From assembly GCA_021464415.1 (NCBI GenBank), contig CM038466.1, positions 23,685,017 through 23,749,016 on the forward strand: a DNA stretch of 64,000 bases, in the 5' to 3' direction. Numbering within the stretch: the stretch's first letter is position 1; each line of letters starts with the position of its first letter. The stretch comes from Lonicera japonica. Lineage: Eukaryota > Streptophyta > Magnoliopsida > Dipsacales > Caprifoliaceae. Both the position numbers and the translations under genes were made by a program. The notes below the pieces were generated by a model that saw only the letters and a list, made by a program, of their open reading frames with translations, did not search any database and had not been told where the DNA came from. Positions 34,446 through 45,360 of the stretch are shown piece by piece.

Positions 34446-34827
34446 GTCTACATATAACATATGTTAGTCTACATTCATGTTTTGTATCTCTTGCATGGCA
34501 TAACATGTAACTTTGACAATTGACACAAAAATATTTTTATCCTTTCTGAAAATTTTGGGTTGATGATTAATGTATTTTAGTGATCTCAGAGAGAAGTAAA
34601 AATTTTAGTGAAAAATCGGTATGTAAATCAAAAGTTCATCTTACGAAAAATGATATGTGATTTGAAAAGAAAGATTAAAGTGGATAAGAGAAAAACGTAA
34701 ACATTGAGAATTTGAGATTGAAATTTTTTGGATGAAAAATGAAAAGAAAAGAAAAAAGATGATTTAGACTGTTAAATTATATTTTGACTTCTGTCTAGAG
34801 AGTACAGACAAGTGTAACTTGTAGGAG

Positions 34828-36130
34828 TAAATTACCAAAATAGTCGTTCAACTATGCACCGAGTTTCAATTTATTCTCAATTACTTTATCATCATGACCA
34901 CTGCCTGTTTCATCACCCCCTGTTTCAGTAGCCCCTCCTGTTTTACTAAGACCCCCTATTCCACCCCCACTTGTAGAAGCACCCCCTGTTCCACCTTCAA
35001 TATTTGCATCAAACAAGAGGACTTCATTGCCAAAGTCATAATCAGAATCAAATAAACAATCCTCACCTTTTGCATTACCTACTTCATCATCTGTTTCTTC
35101 TTCCTTTGTCTCATCATCATCAGTTTCATTACCTCCACCCCCTGTTTCCGCACCCACTGCTTCCGCATACACTGTTTCCCATCCACTGTTTCACATTGTG
35201 CATGTTCAAGAAAAACCTCAAGTACCCTATAAGTTTGTACCCATTCAACCATGTCACGTATATCCTATCATTCTCTAAAATCCTTAACCCTCTAGATAAG
35301 GTCAATGATGGTACTTTATACCAACATTTAGTAAATGGCTTACACCCCACCTCTTTAGCAATCTCTTTAATCTTAATAATAGAAAACCTATTTTTTGTTT
35401 TCTATTGAAAAAAAAATAATAATAGAAAACCTATTAGGATCTACATAGTCTATTTTTGATACAAACCCGCCTGCATATACTTTTGGTGCAACTCTACCTT
35501 GAATATCCATAAATTTCCCCCATGATACATATGGATAGTGAACAATGGAGAATCAACATCTGCAAAAATCCATTAAACCACTTTCAAACTACTAACTAAT
35601 ATAAGATGAAAAAAGCCATAGTTTTAAACATAAAAGATGAATAAACCCTAGTTTTTGTAAACATCAATAAAAGTGAACAATCTAAAAAATCAAAAGAATG
35701 AAAATGTACTTACGATACATTCTATCGGGATCATCACGAGGGCCATCAACCACTGCTAACACCCAATTCATTTTGTCCATGGAATGACTTCAATTGCAAG
35801 CAGTAACATAAATTTGCAATTATGTTTATGGATTTTGTGGGAGTTCTTTTGGGGATTTACAGATTTTGTGAGAGATTTCGTACTTTGGTGAGAGTCTTAA
35901 GAGCTTTAGAGAGAGAGGGGGTTATGGATTTTCAGAACTTTGAGGTCTGATAAGTTCTTACACTAATATAATGTGTAAGAGTTGCTTTGCCTGTGGAGGG
36001 AAAAGGCGGGCATTGGTAGAATGACCTTTTTGCCCTTGGTTTGAGGGCGCACATGCATATTTTTTTTTAAGTTAACGATGCAGTTTGGGCGGAAGTATGA
36101 GATTGAAACGGGCTCATAAGTTTGAGTGGT
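34828..36130 (-). mobile_element. Mutator-like element with transposase remnant
   Basis: The left end region GTAAATTACCAAAATAGTCG continues to CCGAGTTTCAATT. The right end region, reversed, reads TTAATTACCACTCAAACTTA and continues to CCCGTTTCAATC. This gives imperfect terminal inverted repeats of about 50 bases. They frame the minus-strand transposase remnant at 34852..35780. The same end family (GAGTAAATTACC) bounds the element at 56052..57798. No 9-bp duplication could be found, so the outer limits are approximate. Confidence 0.6.
34852..35780 (-). pseudogene. MuDR-type transposase N-terminal part (PB1-like domain)
   Basis: Exon 1 (35780..35714) encodes MDKMNWVLAVVDGPRDDPD. Intron 35713..35560 has a GTAAGT donor and a TTTTTGCAG acceptor and keeps phase. 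Exon 2 continues SPLFTIHMYHGG, then a one-base shift in a G run near 35520, VYAGGFVSKIDYVDPNRFS, a short duplication near 35390..35440, and IAKEVGCKPFTKCWYKVPSL with GLRILENDRIYV. This order is that of the PB1-like N-terminal region of plant Mutator transposases. An acidic, Gly/Thr-rich linker follows (35172..34852), then the element ends. The DDE catalytic core and zinc finger are missing. Confidence 0.7.
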
Positions 36131-36884
36131 AATTAAGAGAGAAAAAAAAAAGAGAACTCTAGAAACCCAATCAAAAAATACCAATGGAGCTGTGTAGAAA
36201 AAATGATCAGTTTATTGAAAGGAATAGAGATAACAAACTAGCATTCTTGAAGAGCCTATAATGCAAAGGAGAGCCAGTTGAGTTGTTTTAATTGCCATGG
36301 TTATACTGAGAAGCAAAATTTGTTATGAAATGCAGACTATTAGGATGTACTTTTATAGCCATTCCATTTCTCATATTTGGTAAGGTAGTCTGTATATTCA
36401 GAGTAATTTAATTTTCATGACCTGTGCCTATTAGTAAGACTATTAGGAGGATAGACTTTTATAACCATTCCATTTCACATATTTGGCTAGGCAACCTGTA
36501 CATTTAAGTAATTTAATTTTCATAATCCCTGCCTATTAGTCAGTAGCCATAGCAATAAAACCATAACCGCCAGGTATTCATAATATCGCATAGATGTACC
36601 CACTGTAGTATTCGTGATTAGGGTCAACTTTTGCTCCTTTGTTACCATTTAGATCAGGCGAATATTAGCATGCATTTGCCGTTCCGTTCCTTTCCTTTCC
36701 TGTCTTGTATTTATTATTTGTGATAGTAGGTTCATAGCATGCTTATAGCACATGTTAGTCTGCATTCAAGATTCAACATGGTTATCTTTTGCTTTGTGCT
36801 ACATACATTCAGCCTAACATGTAATTTTAACACAAAATAAATAAAAAATTATCTGCTAAAACCAAGGGGTCTCACCAAGGTTCT
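36131..36884. other. Intergenic DNA with a 104-bp tandem duplication
   Basis: No gene is seen. Two units of about 104 bases start GACTATTAGGA at 36334 and 36438 and share CCATTCCATTTC, CATATTTGG, TTTAATTTTCAT and CTGTGCCTATTAGT or close variants; they are about 80 percent alike by eye. Confidence 0.6.
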
Positions 36885-37059
36885 TATTGATAATTCAGTT
36901 TTATTTAGTTTAGTTATTTATTTATGTTATTTAATTTGTGGGTAGAATTCCACCTTGATAGGTATTTTAGGTAAGTTAGGATGTTATTCCCTGTATAAGG
37001 AGTATTGTATTCATTATTTATGATATGGAATAAAATTAATTGTTCTCTCTAAACTTTCA
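36885..37059 (+). repeat. 5' LTR of the copia element
   Basis: 175 bases from TATTGATAATTCAG to CTAAACTTTCA. It includes a CCTGTATAAGGAG promoter-like block (CCTATATAAGGAG in the 3' copy), about 110 bases from its start. Confidence 0.93.
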
Positions 37060-37071
37060 TGGTATCAGAGG
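37060..37071 (+). other. Primer-binding site of the copia element
   Basis: TGGTATCAGAGG directly follows the LTR and matches the initiator methionine tRNA 3' end complement used by copia elements. Confidence 0.9.
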
Positions 37072-37561
37072 TAGGTTAGGAATTCCATACCCAGCCAAGG
37101 TCTGCCCATGCCTAAAAGAAACCCTAGCCGTGATAACCTGCACACGCCTAACAAACCCTAGCCGCCGCCGTCCTTTGTTCACCGGCGTGTGTAATTCTTA
37201 ACCCTTCCAGAACCTAACCACACAGGTGTGATCGGAATCCTTTAACGAGCAAAACCCCGAAAGCAGCGCCAGAAAAAGACGTAACACGCGCCCTCACGCG
37301 CCACTTATTCCCGCGCGTGGATCTCACGCGCTGTCATCATTCACCGCGCGTGAAAGCGAGTGGCTACTCCGATCTTCACCAAATTTTCCAGGTTTCGTCG
37401 TCTCACTGTTCCGCACAGCACAGTACTCTAGCCCTGGTTAATGTTCCGTCCAAATTTCGGGTTGGTCAGTTTGATTCAGTTCTTTGTTTTTTGTGTACTA
37501 TTTCGTCCAAATTTCCAGGTTTAGTTCTTTGTTGGTTTGGTTAGTTTAATTCTCTTAGCAT

Positions 37562-38800
37562 ATGAACTATAAATTTGTTATGGTGGGTGCTACTGCGCCA
37601 GGTCTCATAGATTCGACTAGCGGGTCAACCACAAGTCAGTCTTTTACGCCCAACAATGCAGATCATATATCGCAGTTTGCTTCGATTTATTCGGTGAATG
37701 AAAACCCGGTAGCAAACATCAGTCACAAGTTGAATGAAAAAAACTATCTCGAATGGGCACAATCAATTAGGTTGTTTATTGACGGAAAAATATGATTAGG
37801 TTATGTGAATGGTGAGGTGGTACCACCACCGGTTAGCGACCCGGGCTTCAAATCGTGGCGTGAGGAGAATTCGATGGTTACCTCGTGGTTGATCAATTCT
37901 ACGGAGGCTGGACTTGGTAAACCCTACATGTTCCTACCGACCGCTCGAGATATCTGACAAGCGGTTAAGGAAACGTATTCGGATCTAGACAACCATTCTC
38001 AAATGTTCGAACTCAATAACCAGTTATGGAAGATGCAACAAGGGGATCGTGGGGTTACAGTTTACTACCATGACATGATGGCCATATGGCAAGAGTTAGA
38101 TTTGTTTGAAACCGAAGACTGGGAAAACCCAAATGATAGTGCCTGTTATAAGAAGAAGGTTGAGCGAGGTTGTGTGTTTGTTTTCTTGGCTGGACTAAAC
38201 AAGAACCTAGACAAAGTTCGGGGTCGTATTTTATGTAGGATACCCTTGCCCACTATTAGAGGTGTTTTCTGAGGTACTAAGAGAAGAGGCTCGACGATTT
38301 GTGATGTTGAAAGACGAACATGAACCCCGTACAGATGGTGAAGGCTCTGCACTGGTAGTTCTTAATAAAGCCGTAGACAGTGATAAGCGGGGAGGAAACC
38401 AGAGATTATGGTATGATCATTGTAAGTGGTCAGGCCATACTAAGGATAGTTGTTGGAAGCTTCATGGTAAACCAGCAACTTGGAAGAAGCGTGATAACAA
38501 AACAAGGAGAGGTGCCCGAGCATTCCAAGCTAGCAATGCAAATTCAGAGCAACCATCTTCCTCAGAACCACTTTCATTCACAAAGGAACAAATAGAGCAT
38601 CTGTGTAAAATGGTTCAAGCTTATTCCTTAGGAAACTTTAGCTCCTCATGTTCCATAGCTCAGTCAGGTAATACGTTTACAGCTACAATTGCCTGCATTA
38701 AATCCCATAGCAACTGGATATTAGATTCAGGGGCTATTGACCACATGACTGGTACCTCGGAATTTTTTTTCGTCATATACTCCGTGTGCAGGGAATCAAA
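37562..38800 (+). pseudogene. Copia gag and protease start, with stops and frameshifts
   Basis: Open pieces 37562..37795, 38003..38272 and 38262..38807 form gag. They carry KLNEKNYLEWAQSIRLFIDG, then TGA in place of a tryptophan codon at 37793, another TGA at 37955, LNNQLWKMQQGDRGVTVYYH, and a one-base shift near 38265. A zinc knuckle follows as HCKWSGHTKDSCWKLHGKP, whose first Cys has become Tyr. WILDSGAIDHMTG (about 38718..38756) is the active-site loop of the aspartic protease. A shift in a T run at about 38764 moves the rest of protease to another frame. Confidence 0.88.
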
Positions 38801-40110
38801 AGGTTAAAATTGCTGATGGTTCTTTCGCTGCGGTTGCCGGTAAAGGAACCATAATTGTCTCACCGTCTCTCACCGTTAAAGATGTCTTACATGTCCCTAA
38901 TCTATCGTATAATCTTATATCTGTTAGCAAATTAGCTCTTGATCTCAATCGTCAAGTTAACTTTTGGTCTTCTCATTGTGAATTTCAGGATTCAAATTCA
39001 GGGAAGACGATTGGGGTTACCAAACAGGATGGAGGTCTTTACTTCTTCAATAATGGGTCTACCTCTGGAAGGCAAGACCGGCAAACTTGTTTTAATTCTA
39101 TTTATGTTTCTAGTGATAGTCAGATTTTGTTATGGCATTATAGATTAGGACATCCAAACTTTCAGTATTTAAAGCATTTGTTTCCCAAGCTATTAATGAA
39201 TAAAAATTTGCTTAAATTTCGGTGTGAATCTATGAATTAGCAAAACATCAATGCACAGTTTTTCCGCCTTAACCATATAAGAAATCACAACCTTTCACCT
39301 TGATTCATAGTGATGTTTGGGGTCCCTCTAGAGTGCCCACTTGGTCTGGCAAACGTTGGTTTGTGACTTTCATTGATGATCACACTAGAGTATGTTGGGT
39401 TTTTCTCTTAAAAGAAAAATAAAAAATTGGGAGTGTGTTTCAAAAATTTTACACCATGATACACACACAGTTTCAAACCAAAATTAAAATTTTTCGGAGT
39501 GATAATGGGAAGGAATTTTTTAATAAAATGTTAAGGGATTTTTTTGTCACAAATGGGATAATTCATCGAAGTTTTTGTAATTATACTCCTCAACAGAATG
39601 GAGTTGCCGAAAAAAAAAATAGACATCTACTTGAAGTTGCTCGAACTTTAATTTTTCAAACTAAAGTTCCAAAATATCTTTGGGGAGATGCTATTTTGAC
39701 AGCTACTTACCTTATTAACTGGCTTCCAACACGAACTTTGAAATTTAAAGCCCCTATCAAATTGTTTTCTGACATATTTCCCAACACTCGGTTATTAGGG
39801 GATATTCCCTTAAAAATATTTGGAAGTGTTGCCTTTGTTCATAATCATGACCCAAAATATTTTAAACTTGATCCAAAGGCACACAAGTGTATTTTTGTGG
39901 GCTATCCTACAAATCAGAAGGGGTATAAATGTTTTGACCCGATTTTAAAAAAATTATACATCTCTATGGATGTTACCTTCTTCGAGGGGCAATCGTATTA
40001 CAACAACTCCCATCTTCAGGGGGAGAGCACGAGTGAAGATGGTGGTTGTGGTTTCGGTGATTCGGTGGTTGATGTTTTGTATGAACAAGTACCTAACACA
40101 TAATCTAGGA
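38801..40110 (+). pseudogene. Copia protease end and integrase, broken
   Basis: A shifted frame continues the protease with GKGTIIVSPSLTVKDVLHVP and YNLISVSKLALDLN. The GAG-pre-integrase zinc finger region shows LLWHYRLGHPNFQYL. The integrase core follows: SDVWGPSRVPTWSGKRWFVT, FIDDHTRVCWVFLLKEK, a stop at 39420, then the open stretch 39435..40103. That stretch carries FRSDNGKEFFN (second catalytic Asp) and YTPQQNGVAEKKNRHLLEVA (catalytic Glu), and KIFGSVAFVH and KCIFVGYPTNQKGYKCFDP mark the end. It would insert element DNA into the chromosome. Additional stops lie near 39238 and 40104. Confidence 0.88.
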
Positions 40111-40559
40111 AAATAAATGGTTTAAATATTGAAGATACTTGTGTTGGTAATGGTGAACAACCAGGAATGTCATCCCAAAATCTGACTACTGATGGACCAG
40201 AGATGTGTGCAAAACGGTATAAAGGTCTTGTTTATTCTTAAAAAAATCCTGAACAAGGATGGAAAGAAACCATTCCTCAGCAAATCCAAGAATCCAACTT
40301 GGAGGTGGATCATGATACTCACGATGACTCTTCCGAGATACCTGAAGGTAATTCTCAAGGTAATACTGAGTCAACTCTGTCTGATCAACTTGATCTTCCC
40401 ATTGCTCTTAGAAAAGGAGTCAGAGCGTGTACGAAAGCTCCCAAATATCCCATTTCGAACTTTGTGTCATATAAAAATATCTCACCATCCTATTTTGTGC
40501 TTATCTCTCGTGTGTCGAATATAGTTATTCTTAACAATGTTCAGGAGGCTTTAAATGTT

Positions 40560-42062
40560 CCTTAGTGGAGAGAAGCGGTGTATGAGAAGGTGAGAGCGGT
40601 GGAGAAGAATGCTACTTGGGAGAAAGTAAAGCTTCTAGAAGGAAAGACAGTGGTTAGTTGTAAATGGGTATTCACTGTAAAGTATAACTCAGATGGGTTA
40701 GTGGAATGGTACAAAGCTCGCCTAGTGGCTAAAGGCTTCACTTAAACGTATGGAGTGGACTACTCTGAAACCTTTTCAGTGGCAAAACTAAATACAATTC
40801 GGGTTCTTTTATCGGTTGCAGCTAACTTGGACTGGCCTCTGAATTAGTTAGATGTGAAGAATGCCTCTTGAATGGTGACTTAGACGAGGAAGTTTATACG
40901 GAACCTCCACCTGGTTTTATTGAGGAATTTAGGAAAAAAATCTGCAAGCTAAAGAGGTCTTTGTATGGCCTTAAACAATCCCCTAGAGCGTGGTTCAAAA
41001 GATTAACGAAGTTTCTCAAAGGACAATGATATAATCAAAGGCAGTCTGATCATACTCTCTTCACAAAGACATCCACAAGAAATGAGATTTCTGTTCTCAT
41101 TGTTTATGTGGATGATATGATTTTGACCGGAGATGATGTTGAAGAAATGAGTCGATTGAAGCGAAATCTTGCCAGATAATTTGAGATTTAAGGATCTTGG
41201 AGACCTACGATATTTCCTAAGAATGGAGGTGGCCCGTTCAAAAACTGGTATTGTAGTCTCACAACGGAAATATATATTGGATCTGCTATCAGAAACTGGG
41301 ATGAGTGGGTGTAAGCCATCGGATACTCCCATAGAACTGGGTACCAAGCTAGGAGGTGTTAAAGACGGTGTTCCAGTCGAAACAGGGAGATACCAAAGGC
41401 TGGTTGGTAAACTAATCTACTTGTCTCATACGTGCCCTGACATCGCTTTTGTTGTAAGCATGGTTAGTCAGTTCATGCACTCCCCGTATGAAGAGCATCT
41501 AGAGGCTGTGTACTATATTCTTCGTTACTTCAAAGGCTCCCCAGGGAAAGGTCTGTTCTTCAAGAAGAACGATAAAAGAGGGATAGAGGTGTATACCGAT
41601 GCTGATTGGGTTGGATCGGTTACTGATAGATGGTCCACGTCTGGTTATTGTACGTTTCTTTGGGGCAACTTGGTTACATGGAGAAGCAAGAAGCAAAGTG
41701 TTATCATTAGAAGCAGTGCAGAAGCTGAGTTCAGATCAATGGCTCAAGGAGTATGTGAGGTTCTTTGGCTACAAAGGGTCTTAGAAGAACTCAGAAGGCC
41801 AATAAGTCTCCCGATGAAGCTATATTGCGATAACAAGGTTGCTATCAGTATTGCCCACAATCTGGTCTTACATGATAGGACAAAACATGTTGAGATTGAT
41901 AGGCACTTCATCAAAGAGAAGCTAGAGGGTGGAATAATATGTACTCCCTTTATTCCGTCTAATCAACAAGTTGCATATATTTTAACCAAGAGCATGTTAA
42001 GGCAACCGTTCAAATTTCAAGTGAGCAAGTTGGGCATGATGGATATCTTCGCACCAACTTGA
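40560..42062 (+). pseudogene. Copia reverse transcriptase and RNase H, broken
   Basis: The RT begins WREAVYEKVRAVEKNATWE, then VSCKWVFTVKYNSDG and YKARLVAKGFT with a stop at 40744. YGVDYSETFSVAK, a stop near 40846, and KRSLYGLKQSPRAWFKR follow. The active-site block LIVYVDDMILTGDD at about 41096..41137 still has its Asp pair. From 41169 to 42062 the frame is open: DLGDLRYFLRMEVARS, GKLIYLSHTCPDIAFVVS, then RNase H with EVYTDADWVGSVTDR, SSAEAEFRSMAQ, LYCDNKVAISIAHN and HVEIDRHFIKEKLE. Stops, a small deletion near 40868 and a shift near 41176 inactivate it. Confidence 0.9.
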
Positions 42063-42069
42063 GGGGGAG
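42061..42069 (+). other. Polypurine tract of the copia element
   Basis: GAGGGGGAG sits directly before the 3' LTR and just after the pol stop codon, as usual in copia elements. Confidence 0.88.
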
Positions 42070-42244
42070 TATTGATAATTCAGTTTTATTTAGTTTAGTT
42101 ATTTATTTATGTTATTTTATTTGTGGGTAGAATCCCACCTTGATAGGTATTTTAGGTAAGTTAGGATGTTATTCCCTATATAAGGAGCATTGTATCCATT
42201 CTTTATGATATGGAATAAAATTAATTGTTCTCTCTAAACTTTCA
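42070..42244 (+). repeat. 3' LTR of the copia element
   Basis: 175 bases, colinear with 36885..37059, with six substitutions and no indels. Confidence 0.93.
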
Positions 42245-42430
42245 GTTCCAACCTCACTTCGGATGGTACTGGGAGGGCCTTGTAGAAATTTCAAGTAAAT
42301 TACTGGTCCAAATATTTTTTCAAACACATAATATATTCTTTACTCCATTTCTTTCAAGGAAAATAAAAAAAAACAGAACATGTTTATATAGATTCAAAAG
42401 AATCACCAAAAGCTTGTTGCTACTTTCACT

Positions 42431-44662
42431 TCATATTGGGCTTTTAACAATTGTCCCTGGAAATGAACATGAAAACCATTTGATCAGTTAGGCTACTGCT
42501 ATTGTCAGCAATGTAAGGTCTTTCAAATTTTATCGTGTAGCTTAGCTTCTCGTGCAATTTGCTGAAGGTCAGGTTCATTGGCTCTACTGCTTCTCGTGCA
42601 ATTTTGCTGAAGGTCAGGTACATCTCTGGAAGCACCTCTCCCACATTCTTCAATGTTCTCATCAATTCTTGAACTTAGATGTGAGGTTTGAAAACCACCG
42701 AGAATGATGGGTAGTTGAGGTCCACAGGAGAGCCAGGGTGTCCCGAGCAAGGATTTGACCTGTCTGCATATGGCTTCATCTGCTCTACTGTATAATTCAA
42801 GCTGCACAGAAAGTTGGCGTAATCAGATATGTAGGCATCATAGATTAGCCCAGGATTTGCTGCCAGTTGTGGATTAATATGACCAGCACCGATCCCAGGT
42901 ACAGTTGCTGGCTCCATATCTTCATATCTAGCAGTTGGACGATACTGATTATCGAAGATCTGAGCCGTTGTCATCAGGGCTGATTGGATGGCTGCAGATG
43001 TCCAATCTGGATAAGCGGCACGCAGTAAAGCAGCAGCTCCCGCAACATGGGGGGCAAGCCATATATGTTCCAGACATTATGCTAAAATTTACTTGCCTCG
43101 AATTGTATGGTGACCTTGTTGGAGCAATATTAGGAACAAAAGCTGCTAGGATGTTGAAACCTGGGGCAATAAGATCTGGTTTAAGGATCTTGGGAGCAAT
43201 GAGGCTGGGGCCTCGTGAAGAAATGGCTGCAACAATTGGTGCCCTATCTTTTCCCATAATGGTGAGATTATAGAATTTGAAGCTAGCAGTTGGGTTTTTG
43301 GTAGTATTTATATAACTTAAAATCTCCTGTCTTCCTTGAACCCCAAAACTGCTGCTGGCAATGTAAAAGCTGCAGCCAGTAGACCTTCTACACGGTCCTC
43401 TCGAGGCCAGCTTCTTGTACGAGGAATCCATTGGTAAATTCTGTGTCATCAGAGCAAAAACAGACCACAATCTTTCCCGTAAGATTATGTTGAGTTGTGT
43501 CCAGTGAACCACAATCATCAACATAAACAAAGAAATCCGGCTTCTGTTGACTTTAGAAGTGTACAAAGAACAACCAGTATGGGACTTGCCATTTCCGAGC
43601 AGAATCTTTACTGGAAAACTACAGTCAATCTATCCTGCTCCTACTGTGGTGATCCATGGTGCTGTACTTTGCACTGAATTTGGCTTAGGCCCAAAATTTC
43701 TAGCAGAGCATGCTACAAAAAATGCACCTCTTCACAGCTGCAAAAGCCCCTCTGGCAATTACATACTCATAGTGAGGCCCGTCTCTGGTTCCTAATGATA
43801 GAGACAGTATATGTACAATGCCTTCTATAGCACTCTCTATGGCTGCAAAAATGTCTGAATCAGCACATATCCCCTGGGTGCAGGTTTTGTACATAGCTAG
43901 TCTGGCCTTGGTTGCAATGCCTCTTGCAGTCCCTTTGCCAAAGCCAAACATATTAGCACCTGGAACTGCGGAACCTGCTGCAATTGAAGCAGTATGTGTG
44001 CCACGGCCCGTTCCATCTCGTGGGGATTTGTAATTGCCACCAATATAATCTTCGGTAGAACCACTGGCTATGAAGTGCTTAAACCCACTCTGAAAGACCC
44101 GAGTCCCAATTAGCTGCTTGTTACACAAGCTAGAGTTGAATTCGCACTTGCCTTTCCAACCTGAAGGAACTGGTCCGAGCCCATTGTCATTGAAGCTTGC
44201 ACTTTCAGGCCAGATGCCATTATCGACCAGACCGATGATGACATTCTGACCAAAGCCTGTGTCTGGCCAGGGACTGTAGTTCACATTCAACCCAAGAAAG
44301 TCAGGTGATTGGGTTTTGTGAAGCTTTGTCGTCGCAGAGTCTTGAACAACAGCAGTGACACCTGGCTTCTTAAGGAGCTCAGTGGCATCGTCCTGTGTTA
44401 ATCTTGCTGCAAAACCCTTACCGACAATGTTGCACGTATAGAAAATATAAGATGTAGACGGTGGCAAGTTCACTGTATCTTCTGTTACTGAGCCGATCAT
44501 AGAAGATTACCACTCAGTTTGTTTTGAGAAAACCGATGGCATAGAATTAACTTTGGTGAAAACTATGTAACTTGACAACGTGGAGTGAGATGGAAAAACT
44601 GGATTTACAGAAAAGAAGAAGAAGAAGAAGAAGAAGAAGAAGAAGAAAAGTGGAGAAGCCAT
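42431..44662 (-). pseudogene. Subtilisin-like serine protease (SBT type), near full-length pseudogene
   Basis: Intact relatives are secreted serine proteases of the plant subtilase family, usually about 750 residues from one exon; this span is 744 codons. The start at 44662 opens a signal peptide with a run of about 12 Phe encoded by a TTC repeat. A stop follows near 44507. The I9 propeptide (YTCNIVGKGFAARL) and S8 domain run open from 44500 to 43700: the Asp block GLVDNGIWPES and His block GRGTHTASIAAG are present. After a frameshifted PA-domain region, 43566..42949 carries VAAISSRGPSLIAPKILKPD, but the Ser block reads GTYMACPP: the catalytic Ser is Tyr. Another shift follows near 43030. MTTAQIFDN and VDLNYPSFSVVF (Fn3-like start) come next, then an internal 49-base duplication near 42545..42640, and the end GTIVKSPI. 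A copia element lies 186 bases past its stop. Confidence 0.9.
44614..44648 (-). repeat. GAA/TTC microsatellite encoding the poly-Phe signal peptide
   Basis: About eleven GAA units on the plus strand (TTC on the minus strand) fall inside the signal peptide of the subtilase pseudogene, giving a hydrophobic run of pure Phe. Confidence 0.85.
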
Positions 44663-44929
44663 TTGAGAAATGTTGTCGCTGTATGTTTTGTTTCGAAAAC
44701 AGAGACTATGCAGCTTTGTGGGCATGTGAATTAAGGTATGTTTATAGGCACAAGACCCTAGACAGAATGGTTCTCACGTTCAAGTCACTTCAAAATTAAA
44801 GTGCCACATTAATTTTCTTAAATCTATTCAAGATGAAAGAATCTCTCAAAACTGAAAGTGGAGATAGAAATTTAAAAGCTTTAAAGTGCAATCTAGTGTA
44901 ACTTTTAAATATTTTTCGAATTTCGCGTT

Positions 44930-45360
44930 GCAGAATAACGTTTCCAAATATAGAGGAATCCACTAAACTGCTGTGGAGATGTTTGGCATTACCATGGTGC
45001 ATTTGGCAAGAGAGAAACACTAGGGTATTTGAAGACAAATCCAATGAAGCTGCTGAAGTTTGGAACAAAATCAAGCTGTTATCATCTATATGGGCTAGCT
45101 CTTCTAATCTATTTGTCAATCTTTCCATCTCTTATTTATGTTTGAATTGGTGTGCAGCTATCCAGTGATGGAGCTGTTTTATGAAGTTTTATTATTATTA
45201 TTATTATTGAAGTTTGTTAGTTTTTGACTTTTCGTTAAGTATATTTGTAATCTCAAGGGGTTTGGTGGACTGTTGGTTCATCAATGATGTACTCATCTCT
45301 GTAATGCTTTGATTATTTAATTTTAATAAAAGCGTTTGATTTTGGATCAATTTTTTTTTA
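44930..45360 (+). pseudogene. 5'-truncated LINE end (RT C-terminal zinc-finger region)
   Basis: An open stretch reads LPWCIWQERNTRVFEDK, NEAAEVWNKIKLLSSIWASS and LCLNWCAAIQ with a stop near 45168. This is the usual last block of plant LINE polyproteins (zf-RVT and tail), where W-x-I-W-x-E-R-N-x-R-x-F is conserved. An untranslated stretch follows with an ATT microsatellite, AATAAAA near 45327 and a T run near 45352. Upstream LINE domains are absent, as expected after incomplete target-primed reverse transcription. Target duplications were not identified. Confidence 0.65.

Larger units (their letters stand above)
36885..42244 (+). mobile_element. Ty1/copia retrotransposon, structurally complete, decayed
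   Basis: The element of 5360 bases has 175-base LTRs at 36885..37059 and 42070..42244 that differ at six positions (about 3.4 percent). It has a primer-binding site next to the 5' LTR, a polypurine tract before the 3' LTR, and one gag-pol reading region in the copia order: gag, protease, integrase, RT, RNase H. Flanks GTTCT (36880..36884) and GTTCC (42245..42249) agree at four of five positions, a nearly perfect target duplication. Many stops, mostly TGG or CAG codons changed by C-to-T type transitions, inactivate it. Confidence 0.93.

Noticed and set aside
35004..35408. His/Leu/Pro-rich plus-strand frame
   Set aside because: It is the antisense shadow of the minus-strand transposase remnant with its acidic linker.
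40170..40374. Minus-strand frames within the copia element
   Set aside because: Antisense shadows of the spacer between integrase and RT.
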